Shown here in pieces: positions 45,301 through 57,581 of a DNA stretch of 64,000 bases (positions are counted from its first letter, which is position 1; each line of letters opens with the position of its first letter). Location of the stretch: the NCBI RefSeq assembly GCF_000226095.1, contig NC_016477.1, forward strand, positions 930,001 to 994,000, in the 5' to 3' direction. Origin of the DNA: Thermothelomyces thermophilus ATCC 42464 (lineage: Eukaryota > Ascomycota > Sordariomycetes > Sordariales > Chaetomiaceae). Made by a program: the position numbers and the translations under genes. Below the pieces are notes generated by a model. It saw only the letters and a program-made list of their open reading frames with translations, did not search any database and had not been told where the DNA came from.

Positions 45301-45631
45301 ATTACCTCAGCCACCAATCGAGTATGTAGATGTACTCCCGCGCCTCTGATGTAACAGACACGATATGGTTAGCGTATGATGGGCGTCGCCGGGGTCGACC
45401 ATGCTAGTTACCTTCCAGAGCCATGGAGACGGCCCAGAAATAGGAGGCGCCGTCGACATACCACTTGGCATGTCCTGAACTCTGAGGGGCAAACGAGCTG
45501 TAGCGGTTGCCGCTTTGTTCGGCGTGCGCATCGTCAATGTCGCCGTCGTGGGTGTGCGAGTGCTTCTCGTCGCCGGGCAGGAGTTCTTCCAGGCCGTGCT
45601 TGGCCTTGCGCAGCATCGAATGGATGTCCAT
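42385..45631 (-). CDS. Phospholipase D (884 aa, 10 exons)
   Basis: Exons, all GT-AG and in phase: 45631-45412, 45345-45306, 45223-45090, 45029-44700, 44650-44627, 44569-44450, 44317-44218, 44167-43931, 43882-43780, 43731-42385. Two HKD catalytic motifs are present: HHEKLCLID (His223, Lys225, Asp230) and VHSKVLIAD (His654, Lys656, Asp661), each followed by the family GG/GS segment (FMGGLDLC; CGSANLNDRS). FGRWDTN, RMGWSDISI and YIENQFFIT are further PLD1-type blocks. It hydrolyses phosphatidylcholine to phosphatidic acid. No PX or PH domain precedes the core, unlike yeast Spo14. A Tyr/Asp/Arg-rich insert with DDYGQ repeats lies at about residues 560-600. The acceptor of exon 4 is the least certain splice site. 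Confidence 0.94.
44420..44436. repeat. 17-G homopolymer in a PLD intron
   Basis: Run of 17 G on the plus strand (C on the coding strand) within the intron between exons 6 and 7. It is likely to be length-polymorphic and prone to sequencing error, but intronic. Confidence 0.9.
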
Positions 45632-48047
45632 GACTTGCAATCTTGATGTTGGGTCGATGAGTGTCTCGGCGTTAAGAGCGCGGGGCAAGCTGGATGCGGA
45701 GAAGAGCCGAAGCCCGGAACCTGAAAAGAGATCAGGGGTCGTGCAGTGGAACAGAGGGTAGCGTGACCTGTCGGGAAATGAACAATACGCGCAGGGGCAA
45801 AGCGGCCTGGCCACCCCACACACAATCTGCAACCTCACTGCTTTGTTGGTGGATGGAGGGACAGTACTGTACCTCGTACGGAATACAGACAAATATAGTC
45901 CGTATGGAGATGGTGTAATCCGTATATCGAGGAGAACGCGCTCAGATGCACTGCAGTTGTGCCCTCGGGTTACCCCTCAATGGGTGGGTCCCACCCCTCC
46001 TTGGCCCCGAGACTGCGAACCTGGATTACGGATTACAGATTCCACTAATCCATCCTTGTGTTGTCGATATCGCTCATTGATGGGCCCTGGGCTGAATGTT
46101 GATACAGCTGACTGTGTCGGAGGCAAAGCTGTATCCGTGCACGATTTAAGAAATCTACGGATTAGTGTGGCTTCGTAACCGTAATGCAAGGTGTGTGCTC
46201 TCGAAAAACCAATGGGAGTGCACTGTGATGCTGCTGCTTGGGCAGTCCCATCCATCCCCAGCATTTTGGAGCACGCGCGTGATGCGCGATTCGTCAATCC
46301 TCTCCCGGGCGCCGGGTCCACCAGATGCAGCCCACGGCACAGTCAGATAGGGCTGAGAGAGCAGTCCACTTCGGCAAGGCAAGGCTTTATTACTGACATG
46401 GCCGATCTCGAGTAATTCCGACCGCTGGGTCAGGTGTTGTGCCTTGAGAGGCGCTTGTATGCCGGATTATTGCGCAAGAAGGGAGATTACAGGTTGTCAC
46501 TACCATCGGGGTGTCGAATAAAAAACGTGCTTGACAACTCGATCAGCTTGGCACAGTCCGTAAGTGTTCCAAGTTTCATGGGCCCGTCCTTAGCACGGAC
46601 ATCACTATGTATAGCCGAGCGAAGTTGCGCTTCCGTCGGCAAATCTGGGCAGCCGACGACCACATACAATTGTTACACAAATCAATAAGAGACCACCACC
46701 TCGTATATTCCTATTAGCTGCGTTTCAGCGGGGAGGCCCGGAAGTGGTAGCTTTTTGTGTGACGCTATTGCGAAGCTGCAGTTCAACTCCTGGCTGCTGA
46801 CTCAGGGTGCTACGTAGAAGAGGCAGTATCACAGGGACGAGCCGAGGAGAATAATCTGCTGGGAAAATCGACGAGTAAAGAATTGATGTGGATGAGATCC
46901 AGGAAGACTAATATTTCTCTATCTGAGCTGTCTTTGGTATGAGGTATCTGTGTTTGAAGTCCGTGGTAGAGAAAACAGGAAAACGGACCCATGCACTACG
47001 GCTTGCGTAAATACCACTCTGCAGTGTGGCGTCAGTTCCCGCCGCATTTGACCGTGGAAACCCGGATACAGCCCCATTCAGGCTCAAAACGGAAGTCTTG
47101 CCCCTGGTCCCTTGGTGGTGCCTGCGCTAACAGCGACAGCAAGCTTCTGACAATTGGAACCCTCCTGCATTCCCGCTGGTACACTAGTAAGCGCGTCACG
47201 CAGCGCGCCAGACCGGTGAGCCGCCCTGCAAAATTTGCCCAACCACGCATTTGGATCTCACGATTCTCCAGGTACCGCAAGGTAAGCTACACTACAGATA
47301 CATACGCTACTGGGTGGTAAGGAACCATCTTTTATAGGCATATAGCCTGACTCGCTCGGATGTGATGGGCACCCCCCTCCCCTCCTTCATGACCCCCAAT
47401 CTGCCATCCTCCTTCCCCCCATCTTCCACCACGGAAGAGAAAAGCAAAATTCCTTCACCCACCCTCCCACTTTGAGACATTTTCGACTCTCCCTATCCGG
47501 TGTCGGCACCATGCACACAATTGGCTGACTTTCTGAATCCCCTTGCCCCGCAGAGATCTCTTGAGCGTTGTCGCATGCCTCCCCCGGAACCCAAGCACTA
47601 AAAGAGGAAAGGAGGGGGGTTTCTGTAAGGGCAGGGGACAGGAGATTGCGCCGGACAATGCCGCCAGGAAAAAAAATCTCGTAGTCTCAGGGAAACCAAC
47701 TCATCACTGTTCGCCTCCCTCTTTGAGCTACCGTTAAAGAGTAGCCTAGCCCATTGTCACTGGACCAGGAGGGGCCAATCCTTCGGATACGCCATTGGCC
47801 GTGCTCACACGACAAAAACACCACCACCATCACCCGGCTGTAAAAGGAAACGAAGCCATTGAAACAAAAAAAAAAAAAAGAACATTGGCGACTTGCCCCT
47901 TCTCATCCATTTTAGTGGCGCACTAAAGGGCAAAAAGAAGAGAAGAGAGCAGAAGAGAGAGAAGAGTGAGGGCGAGAGCGAGGGAGAGAGAAAGAGATAA
48001 GAAAGGGAAAAAAAAGAGCAGAAAGAAAGGGAGAAAAAAACGAGAAA
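45632..48047. other. Intergenic between divergent PLD and GNAT genes
   Basis: No supported gene. Repeated TAATCCGTA/TACGGATTA words lie near 45917 and 46023-46040. A purine-rich tract at 47930-48045 immediately precedes the GNAT start codon and is probably its leader. Confidence 0.55.
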
Positions 48048-48772
48048 ATGGCCTCCCCCTCCATGACCTACGTCTTCTCTCAGGAACAACACGGCCACCT
48101 GATACCCTACATCGCCGCGCTCCACGCCTCGTGCATCACGCTCGACCACATGGTCGGCCCCTTCTTGCCACCGCTGACCAACGAGAAGCTGCTCCCCTGG
48201 TGGAAGGAGCGCATCGCAGAGGCCGTCGGCGGCACCCGCGTCATCGTCCTCCTGCTGCCCGAGGCGACGCTTGGCAAGAAGCCCCTCGGGACCGACCTGC
48301 GCGGCCTGGCCATGCTCAAGCTGTCCGAGTCGGAGACGGGCTCGTTCCGCGGCCACATCGACGCCGTCCTGGTCGACCGCAGGCATCGGCGCCAGGGCGG
48401 CGCGAAGGCGCTAGTCGCCGCGCTGGAGTACGAGGCCGCGAAGAGGGGGCGGTCGTTGTTGGTGCGTTGTGTTTTTCTCTCTTTTTTTTTCCCCTTTTTT
48501 TCTTTCAACCTCACTTTCCCTTCTCGTTCAGACCTCCTTCGTTCCTGTTTCTCCTTTTACCTTGTTCTTTGGGCCTCGTCTCGCATGTCCGGCTCTACTA
48601 ACGACTGCCGGAACAGCTTGTCGATGCCGAGACGGACAGCGTGGCCGAGTTGGTGTTCAAGAAGCTGGGCTACATCGAGATTGGCAAGGTTCCGCACTTC
48701 AGCCGGGCGCTTTCCAACGGGAAGAAGGGAGAGACCTTCTTTTACAAAGAGTTTTTGCCTTCGTCGACATAA
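48048..48772 (+). CDS. GNAT-family N-acetyltransferase (189 aa)
   Basis: Exons 48048-48461 and 48617-48772 are joined at SLL/LVDAETDS by an intron GTGCGT...ACAG, phase 0. The acetyl-CoA binding motif A is visible as HIDAVLVDRRHRRQGGAKALVAALEYEA (residues about 103-130; R-R-Q-G-G-A loop), preceded by a beta-strand region (LRGLAMLKLSESETGSFRG) and followed by the C-terminal VAELVFKKLGYIEIGKVPHFSRAL, where the LGY segment is typical of motif B. The length is usual for a single-domain GNAT. The acceptor substrate (small amine, aminoglycoside-like or protein) cannot be told from the sequence. Confidence 0.9.
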
Positions 48773-50481
48773 CCATGTCCGTACTGAAGGGCCGTCTCTC
48801 CTTTTGCGTTTCTCGGTTCTCCTTCACACTCGGCGTTGGCGATGACGGAGGTTTCTTAGATGGACGAAGCTCACGCTTCTACAAGATTCCCTTGCGTGTG
48901 AATTATTGGTTTCGGTTGATGGCAGAATATGTTTCTGCATCAAACGCCTTTTGGCTTAACTTCTCGCCTGGAAAACTAACCTCTATCTGCTCCCGTCAAA
49001 CGAGGGACACAATTCTACAAGGCTGAGCTTAATGTAGCCAGGTGATAATGTCGCAAATACAGGCTGATTCTCCTCCATGACACCGGCACGGCGGACGGTT
49101 GAGGAAGCAACCCACCAGTATGTGACCTACACGGCAATTCTCCGATTCACTTCTGTTTACATGCTACTAGTAGAACGTGGTTGAGAGTGCGGGCCTCCTG
49201 TCGCCCGTTTTTGCGGCCCGACCAAACCCGCCCGCTAAACCACCACCCTCTGACGTTGGTGGCTCTACCGTGCTATGCAGGCGAGCCACTTGAGGTTCGA
49301 TTGGCGAATTTTGCATGCGAAAACTCTCAAGAGCCTAGCCTCTCGCCTCTGCAAATACCTGTGCCCTAGTGAAGATGCCCCTGAGCACCATCCTCTGTTT
49401 ATCAAAATCTTGTTAACATTGATGGTGTATGCTGGTGTTGACTTTTGGCCATTGTGCACTCTGTCGTACTGTGCCACTAGCACCTCGGATCAGCCCAGGT
49501 ACGGTTCGCCGCCTCTGCATCCTCGGGTTCTGATATAGACGCTTATTAGAAAGAGCGGGTGCTGTGACTCAAGCCCTGGCCTCACCGCTCTGGTCACGCC
49601 ACGTATGAGAAGATGTCTCACCACATCTTTTCTTAGACGCCGGCATTCCCCAGGCCCAGTAGAACGGGACTAGGCAGAATCCGTGTCAATTAGTTGTATG
49701 TGATCCACATATCACATGCTAGTTCTTGTGTGTGTACGAAGAAGCAGTGGAGGGCTCTCACTTCGTCTCTCGAGCACTCGAGCAGAGTAACTTCAGCCGC
49801 CCCAGGGAACCGTCGCCGTAACTGATTGACGCCCTCCCTTGGCCTGACGCTGAACCACTGCGTAACCAGCAGAATTCCTCCATCTTGCGATGTTCACCGA
49901 CAGTTACAGGCCTTTTCCTCTGAAACGTAACACCTAATATATGCCGTACATCCGAGGTCTCACAGCGCAATGCCCAGCTGGTGTAATAACAAGTGTCGAA
50001 CTGGCCAGATACACAAGATTAAACGAGCGGAACAATGACGGGGGTTTTGTGCGTTGTAGATGGATAGTGTGGTCTGTTCATTCGATTTTTCAATGAGATT
50101 GTCATCAACACCGCGTGACTGCAGAGTTCAGATGCAGTCAGACAATGTTTGGGAGGTAAGACACATTACCAACACAGACCCAGTAACCAGAAACTCCTAT
50201 CTACAACACCCCTCGGCAGCAGACTGAACAGGAAAACCAAAAGCCAGGAGAGGAACGCCTCTAGACCAGCAAAAGAAGATATTAGTATGCAGCCCGAGCG
50301 AGGCCTGACCACCCCCTTACCAAACATCGACACTGTCCAGACACCCAGGAGAAAGCCGTCGTAGACCACGTGTTATACACAAAAACACCCATTTATGCGG
50401 AAAAAAGCCCCGAATATCATCAGAAGCCCATCCCTTTAACCGATCCAAGCCCATTCTATCCACCCATCCCGGAGTTCGTGT
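48773..50481. other. Intergenic between GNAT and PDI-like genes
   Basis: The gene before ends at 48772 and the minus-strand gene after it ends at 50482. Frames such as 50149-50364 and 49758-49970 are short and featureless. Nothing else seen. Confidence 0.55.
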
Positions 50482-52751
50482 CTAGTCCACCTTGCTGCCG
50501 TCGGAGGACAGCCCCAGAAGCGGCGCCCTGTTGCTAGGAGCGTCGTCGAGCTTAAAGTGGCCGGCCCTCAATCTCCTTATCCCGCCGCGTAACCACGAGA
50601 GACAGCCAAAGGCAATGCCGAGGACGCAGCCCGAGCTGAGGAACGGGTGCTCCTTGAAGCTGGTCTTGACGTCAAAGATGAGCTTCTCGAAGAAGCCGAT
50701 GGTGAGCTTCGGCTTGATCTTGGCCGGATTGGCCGTGACCTTGTTGATGGTCTCCAGGATTGAGGTGCGCGACGGGACGATGGGGTTGCCGGTGCTGGTT
50801 TGGTCCCAGTAACGGCGGTTCTGGAAATGGTCAGAAAAAAAACTGGTTGAAAAAAAAAGGCTCGAATGGCTCCCTCAAACTTACATCCTCGTCGTTGATA
50901 ATGACTCTCTCGCCATCCTTTACATCAATGCCGTATGTAGTGCGGATCCACCGCTGCCAGAAGACGCCGTCGACCCACGCAAAAGTAACCTCCTTGCGGT
51001 CCGACCTGTCCATGTTGATCCGGATGTTCTTAGCATTGCGAGCCGCCCGCTCGTCGCCGCGGTCCTCGGCTTCCTCGATCCGCAGCTGCTTGGCGTCGCG
51101 CAACTCCTGCCGCTCGAGCTGGAAGAGCTGGATTTGCTTGTCCATCCACTCGTTGGCGGCGCTCTTCATCTCACGGAGCGCGCTCTGAAACGACTCGTCG
51201 TTTTCCCGGTTGAGGATGCCAAGAACGACAATCTTGCCGTCCATGATCTCGCGCGCGTTCGAGGCCGTCAGCTCCGGCACCAACGGTAACCACACGGACC
51301 TGATCCAGTTCATCAATAAATGCGTCTCGCGCATGTCCCTCGGGGTGAGCGGCGGGTAGTATGTAGGACGCCCCTCACGCGAGACGAGCAGTCGCGGCCA
51401 CGTAGTGATCTTGAACCGCTCATACAGCCTGACGTCGCGCGTCTTGACCAGTTTAGCACGGCCTATCAGGTTCAGCGGCAGACGCTCGAGAGCGATGAAG
51501 TCCTCGGACGTGGCGGCGTGATCGTAGAAGTAGAGGAAGATGACTTTCTCCTTCTCCTCGAGGGCCTTGAACGAGTCGGCGTCGACGTCTTGGACGCCAC
51601 TCGCCAGCTCGATTGCCTGCTCGGCGAACTGGATAAGGTCGCCCAGGCCGCGAAGGCCCTGGTACTCGACATGCTCGCCGGACCTGAAGAACAGGAAGGT
51701 GGGGTAACCCCTGACGCCGACATCCTTGCACAACCGGGATTCGGCGTCGCAGTTGACCTCGCCAATGTTGAGCCTGCCCTTGACCTCTTTCGCAAGTTCA
51801 TCCCAGGTTGGTTTGACCTTCAGGCAGTGGTGACACCAAGGAGCGTAGAACTTGATGAACCAAGGATCGTGCGTCGTGGTCACCAAGTTCTGGAAAGTCT
51901 CGGCCGTCAGGGGAACCGATTCACCATTGGGGTTAGGCGTGGTCGTCGGCTTCACCACAACCTGAGGGGGCGGGTCAAACGGAACCACGAGGTATTTGGG
52001 GCTCGTTGACTCTGGGGTCGCTGGCTCTGACGCAAGCGACGTCGACGCAGGAGCCGCCCCTTTATCCGGTTGGTCTTTTGGATTTGCAGGTGTGCGTTTC
52101 CCTTCAGGGTCCGGCTTGTCAACCGCTGCGTCGTTGGATGGGGGATATGACTTGGCGCCGGGTTCCGGCAGCTCGATCGCGGAAGGACGCGTTCCCGGCT
52201 TAGCCTTCTCAAGCGCATCCTCGATTGCACTGCTTAACACCTTCATGGCCTTGACACCCTTGAAGGTCACGATAGGCTCGCCGTCCTCGTATAGGATGGT
52301 AGTCGGCCATGACGATACTTTGTTCTTGGTGCAAAGGTCGTTGTATGCGACGCAGTTCACGTCGGCAAATCGGAAATCATAGAAGTCGGTAAAACTGGCA
52401 TCCTTGGGCGCGTTTCCGGCGGGAGATGAGGTGTAGTAGAACTCGTACAACGTCTGGAACGTCGGAGCATAATCGATACAATGCGGGCAGTACGGGCTGG
52501 GAACGTCAGCACGCGAGCCATGTAGCGTGGGACAAGCGACTTGATTACCTGTAATGCTTGACCATCAAGTACTTGGACGCCTTCAGCTCTTTGTCCCAGT
52601 TGCTCGGTGTCAGCTCGAGCATCGGCGGGACCTCTTTTCCGTTGAAGTATGTGGTTTCCTTCGGCGGCTCCTCGTCGTCATCCACAGTTGGCGACTGGGC
52701 AACGACCAGCGCGGCCACGCCAAACAAAAATGTCACGTCGAATACGCGCAT
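50482..52751 (-). CDS. ER membrane thioredoxin/PDI-like protein (717 aa)
   Basis: Exons 52751-52549, 52496-50885 and 50820-50482. A signal peptide (residues 1-18, VVA/QS) leads into a first thioredoxin domain with active site CPHC (residues 71-74), restored only by joining exons 1 and 2. After a Pro/Ser/Thr linker a second thioredoxin domain has WCHHC (289-292) and the cis-Pro loop GYPTFLFF. A third redox-inactive region follows (IFLYFYDHAATSEDF). A charged coiled-coil (FQLERQELRDAKQLRIEEAEDR) precedes one transmembrane helix near the C-terminus (SGCVLGIAFGCLSWL) with a basic stop-transfer end. This layout resembles TMX/Eps1-type PDIs acting in disulfide formation and ER quality control. It shares a 728-bp promoter region with TDP1. 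Confidence 0.9.
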
Positions 52752-53479
52752 TGTTTCCCGCCCAGATTCGCTCTGTCGTCGTACGTCTTGACCGGATCAA
52801 AAAGTGCAGAGCGCCGGGCGCCAGCACAATTGCAGGCGGAACACCGAGTTGTTCACGCCCGCGTGTCAGGAGTTTTCTGTCGGCTGAAGCTTCTCGAGGG
52901 TCGTCGCAGTCTACCTAGGTAGGCATGCATGGGGAAGCACCGTGTGGGAACCGACAGCCCGGTCACTAGAGTGTTCCGGTTTGTGTGATACGGATACCTA
53001 ATGGTGGATATCGCAGATGTTGCACACTGTAAAGCGCGTGCTCGGCCTTGGCTAAGGGGTCATAACTCGTGGGGAGGCCGAATGCAGCAAATTAAATGGG
53101 GTTAGGATGTGCTCAGGAGGCGGTCGCAGGCAGAATTTCCACGATCCGACACGTTGGTCGCTGCAGTCTGGCCAGGCCTATGGGTCTGCCCCCCTCAATT
53201 TCAAGGCACTGCCCAGCCGGGGAGCGTACTAGTAGCGTTCGGGACTACCGGACCCACAAAGCCAAGTAAAGCATTTTGGTGGGAGACAAGGGGAGGTGGG
53301 TCCCCGTTCAAGCCTGCGCAATGACCTCAAACTGCTCTGGCAGCTGGCAATTAGTGTCAAGCGCCGACAACCTGCTGGTACTCCATCCTCCGCTCATTGA
53401 CTTGCCAATAACGGAAAACGATTCGATTCTTAGAGAACCCGACACTCAGTCTTCCTTACCTTGCGGAACCTGGGAAGAT
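52752..53479. promoter_or_regulatory. Shared upstream region of PDI-like gene and TDP1
   Basis: Head-to-head genes with 728 bases between start codons (570 if TDP1 starts at 53322). No clear TATA box. Bidirectional promoter use is inferred from layout only. Confidence 0.4.
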
Positions 53480-55314
53480 ATGAGCCGGCCGTACAAGCGT
53501 CCGGCTCTTGCAGATGGAGATGGCGATGGCGATGGCGATGGCGATGGCGATGGCGAACCAAGTAGGAAGTACACGCCGGTTTCGCTCACACACCCCGTCA
53601 GTCCTCCGCTGAAGAAGCGGCGACGTGCACAATCGTTGGAGGAGACTGAGCCAGCCCGGTCGCCCTCAGCATCCCGTAGGGTATTTGACTCTCCCTTCCG
53701 CCTGACAAAAATTCGAGACTTGCCCCGGGAGATGAATAAGGATACAATCACACTCAAGGATATACTGGGCGACCCGCTTATCGCGGAGTGCTGGGAGTTT
53801 AACTATCTTCATGACATCGACTTTCTCATGGCGGCCTTCGATCCAGATGTCCGGCATCTGGTCAAAGTTCACGTGGTTCACGGGTTCTGGAAGAGGGAAG
53901 ACCCAAACGGGCTGGAGCTTCAGGTAAGCAGGCCTCAACTTTCCTCTGTTCTCGTCTTGTGAAGTGAACAAAAGACTTGATCCCCATTTCTTCAAAGTAT
54001 TCCCGCTACTCTTAATTCAAGCCTAATGTTTACCAGGAAGCGGCATCCCGCTTCCAAAATGTCACCCTTCACAGCGCGTTCATGCCGGAGATGTACGGCA
54101 CTCATCATTCCAAGATGATGATTCTCCTACGGCGGGACGACACGGCCCAGATCGTCATTCACACGGCCAACATGATCATCCGGGATTGGACCAACATGAC
54201 CCAGGCTGTCTGGCTCTCGCCGAGGCTCCCGCTCATGGAACCATCGCGGTGCGACGCCAGGCCGGAGGAAGTCGCGGCGGGCAGCGGAGCCAAGTTCAAG
54301 ATCGACTTCCTCAACTACCTCCGTGCCTACGACACCCGCAGGACCACCTGCAGACCCATTATTGACCAGCTATCCAAATACGACTTCTCCGCGATCCGGG
54401 GGTCGCTCATAGCTAGCGTGCCAGGCAGGCACAAACTCGACGATACTTCGCCTACCAGGTGGGGATGGGCGGCAATGGAGCAGGCCCTCAAATCTGTCCC
54501 CGTCTCATCCAGGAGATCCGACATTGCCATTCAGATCTCCTCCATAGCAACCCTGGGGCCAACCGACACCTGGCTCAAGAGTACTTTCTTCCGCTCCCTC
54601 AGCGGCGGGCGACCTGGCGGCACCCTCCAACAACCACCTAACTTCCAAGTGATCTTCCCCACACCCGACGAGATCCGTAAATCCCTAGATGGATACAGCT
54701 CTGGGGCCTCTATCCACACAAAAGTCCAATCGCCGCAGCAGGTGAAGCAGCTAGCCTACCTCCGGCCAATGCTTTACCACTGGGCCAACGATTCGGCCAA
54801 CGGCGCGGACCCTCAAGAAGGAGGAGGAGGAGGAGAAAGAAGAAGAGAAGACTACGAGAACGACGGCGGTGACGATGAGGGAGACTCCGCCGTGGTCGTC
54901 AAGGAGGCCGGCCGGAAACGCGCGGCGCCCCACATCAAGACGTACATCCGGTACGGCGACAAGTCGGGCCCCTCGATCGACTGGGCGCTGGTCACGTCGG
55001 CCAACCTGTCCAAGCAGGCGTGGGGCGAGGCGGCGGTCCGCGGCGCCGACGGGGGCGCGACGATGCGCATCGCCTCGTACGAGATCGGGGTGCTGGTCTG
55101 GCCGGGGCTGTACGGCGAGGGCGCGATCATGAGGGGCACGTTCCTGACGGATTCGTTGGGGACAGAGGAGGTGAAAGAGGGCACGACGGCGGTGGCGCTG
55201 AGGATGCCGTATAACCTGCCGCTGCAACCGTATGGCAAGGGAGAGGTGCCGTGGGTCGCGACGGCGAATTACTCGGAGCCGGACTGGAAAGGGCAAATAT
55301 GGAGGCACGGTTGA
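53480..55314 (+). CDS. TDP1: Tyrosyl-DNA phosphodiesterase 1 (573 aa)
   Basis: Exons 53480-53923 and 54037-55314 are joined at ELQ/EAASRF (GTAAGC...CCAG). The two HKN catalytic motifs of the PLD superfamily are present: GTHHSKMMILL (His172, Lys174), with the following HTANMI, and HIKTYIRY (His447, Lys449) with SANLS (Asn471) and KQAWG. The enzyme removes topoisomerase I peptides from DNA 3' ends in the nucleus. A basic PLKKRRRAQS patch near residues 45-55 is a likely nuclear signal. The N-terminus has a DG dipeptide repeat from a GATGGC hexamer run. An acidic Gly/Glu/Asp insert (EGGGGGERRREDYENDGGDDEG) lies before the second motif. An upstream in-frame ATG at 53322 would add 53 residues. Confidence 0.94.
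53516..53557 (+). repeat. GATGGC hexanucleotide repeat inside TDP1
   Basis: About seven tandem GATGGC units coding Asp-Gly repeats in the disordered N-terminus. In-frame expansion would be tolerated. Confidence 0.9.
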
Positions 55315-55568
55315 GGCGAAAACGACAAATGATGCTGACAACGGAGGTTCGTGGATAGAGTCCCGAAAGGAGATGGTTTTCTGGAAGGAGGGGTAATAGT
55401 GCAACCTCTGGAATGAGGTTTCTCGAGAGGAACACAGTACTCGCTTGCTATGGACGTAGAAATAGGCTCACAAGCAATACCCCAGGTGGCTTTCCATAAT
55501 CGCCCCCGAGGATGTCTCCTGGATTCCTGGCTTAGGGCCCCCCGTCTTCCCTAAACCTGATATTATAT

Positions 55569-56010
55569 CTATTGCCCGCCGACGGCCTCGGGCTCCTTGT
55601 TCTCGTCGTACCCGTACTTCTCCTTCAGCTCCTCGACCTTAGCGACATACTTCTCCTGCGCCTGCTCCGGTGTGATGCCGTCATCGACCGCCTTTTGCCA
55701 GGCCTTGTGCTTGGCTTTGCCCTGCACTGGTTGTTAGCCATGACTGGAGTGCCGTATGTGTGGAAGGCAAGCCGGATGACTACTCGCCTTGAGGTCGAAC
55801 ATGCCCGGCTGGGGGGCCTTCTCGATGTCCTCGCCAGTTCCAATCTTGTAGAGAGCTAAGCGGCTCCGTCAGCGAGAAACAGGTCCACGACATCACAAGC
55901 TGCGACCTCAACCTACCGTAGAGCTCGAGGAGCTCGTCGTTGCTCGGCTTCGACGTCAGCTTCTTGCTGTCGACGATTGCCTTCTGGAAAGCTTCGCTCT
56001 GGGCAACCAT
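55569..56010 (-). CDS. ACB1: Acyl-CoA-binding protein (104 aa)
   Basis: Exons 56010-55917, 55855-55788 and 55721-55569. The joined protein starts MVAQSEAFQKAIVDSKKLTS and has the ACBP signature: NDELLELYALYKIGTGEDIE, then APQPGMFDLK and GKAKHKAWQKAVD, then EKYVAKVEELKEKYGYDE. These supply the Tyr and Lys residues that bind the CoA moiety. It carries long-chain acyl-CoA in the cytosol. The length is slightly above the usual 86-90 because of an acidic tail. Intron 2 has a GC donor (AAG/GCGAGT...GCAG); no GT donor here keeps the frame. The gene lies tail to tail with TDP1, 254 bases apart. Confidence 0.93.
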
Positions 56011-57581
56011 TTTGACGGTATGGGTGGTTTTTGGACCGGTGATGATGATGTAATGGATTCCAGGCGTGTCGTGTCTCGGTGGTCGACAGAGAATGGGTCT
56101 CGGTCGCAACGGTCGATGTTGTTGAGGAGATGGTTTATTTGTTGGGGGTCGGTTTGGCGGGGTCAAGGGTGGTTCCAGCGCGGGGTTCTGGCTTCCCTCC
56201 ACTGCGTTGCTCTGGCAGGGGAGGGGCACCTTGTGACTTGGCCTCGAGCCTAATCGCTCCACCAATAGGTCCGGTAGGAAGCGAGTTCAGGAAAAACGCG
56301 TGCTCGCTGCCGCACATGATTGCTCAAATTCCGGGTTGAAGGGCAAGATCCCTATCAAGATGGAGCTCTGAGTATGAAGGATCCGCAAAAGACGCGCGAG
56401 AGCAAGCGAAAGCTGCTGCTTGTCATGAGCATCTTTGGTTCTAGCCGATTTGGTGTATCACAGTCAATTTAACCAAAACCGCAACGCCGGGCTTAAGATA
56501 CACGGGACGAAACTTCAGGACAGCGACTGTGCTATCCACGAACAGAAGGAAGAAAGCAATATGGACGGTCGCTCTGTCAGATCTTCCTCTTCGAGGAGTG
56601 TTAACTACAACAGTATGCTGCCTCAGCCTCGAAAACCTTTACCAGTCGCTCACTTCTGCCGTTAGTGCAGTAAGGTAACAACCGAACCCGAACGGGACTG
56701 GAGTTGAGATTGGATCAAAAGCACGGAATGTTCCGTCCGGAGTACGCAGTTCCTGGTAGCGTCGGGCCTTCGGTCTCTATCCGCTCCGACCACGCCAATC
56801 GTCCAAAGTGCTCCGTACGTGGGGCCGCAATCTACTTGGTCGTACGGACGTACGGACGTATGTACCGAGTTACGTTAGACTCCTTTGTTTACTGCACAAC
56901 ATCGGAGTTTCAATTGGCATGTGAACGTACACTCTGCGCAGGTCGTGCTGGTAAGGTCGTCCAAACAGGATGGGCCCATGTTTGATGTGGAAGGAATGCT
57001 TTCCCTGAATAAAGCTACGTTTTTCATTGCCGAGTCCATGTCCATCTGAAAGCTGTTTGGAGGAGCCCGAGAAAAACCATGTCGGACCTTGATGAACGCC
57101 GCCTCGGTGATACTTTGCATCGCAGCATGTCGTATCACAGCAGTTTGGCACTTGGTGCTGAACGGACTGACGTCTTTGTGACTGGATGCGCCACTACTTG
57201 CATCGTTGGCAGACCGAGTATAAATTTTGGTAAGGTTGGCGATTGTTATTCGCATGTGCTGCCCAGGGTGATTGCGTGTTTCAGCCCATGGCAGCCATGC
57301 AAGTCGGATGGTTTTGTAGCCTGTCGGAATCCTCTCACACGCCCGGGTTGCTATTACACGAGAGTCCGTGGTGCATAATGAAGCTCCTGTGTCACGCAGG
57401 GAGGGCTGTGGCAGTTGCATCATTTGCAACGTATAATAAGAAGGCACGTCCCGAGCAAACGCCGAGTTCCAGTTTTCTCGTTTGGACGTTCTCAAATCTC
57501 ATCCCACTTGTAGTCCTGCGTTTACTCCCCCACCTAGTAATCGGCACCATTTTTGCAGCGTCAACACCGCACCGCAAGAAA
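56011..57581. other. Intergenic between divergent ACBP and oxidoreductase genes
   Basis: No supported gene. A tandem GTACGGAC word occurs at about 56840-56860. Minus-strand frames at 56870-57495 lack any recognisable domain and have unlike codon use. Confidence 0.55.

Noticed and set aside
56870-57495. 206-codon minus-strand frame
   Set aside because: No recognisable domain and unlike codon use; it overlaps equally open plus-strand frames.
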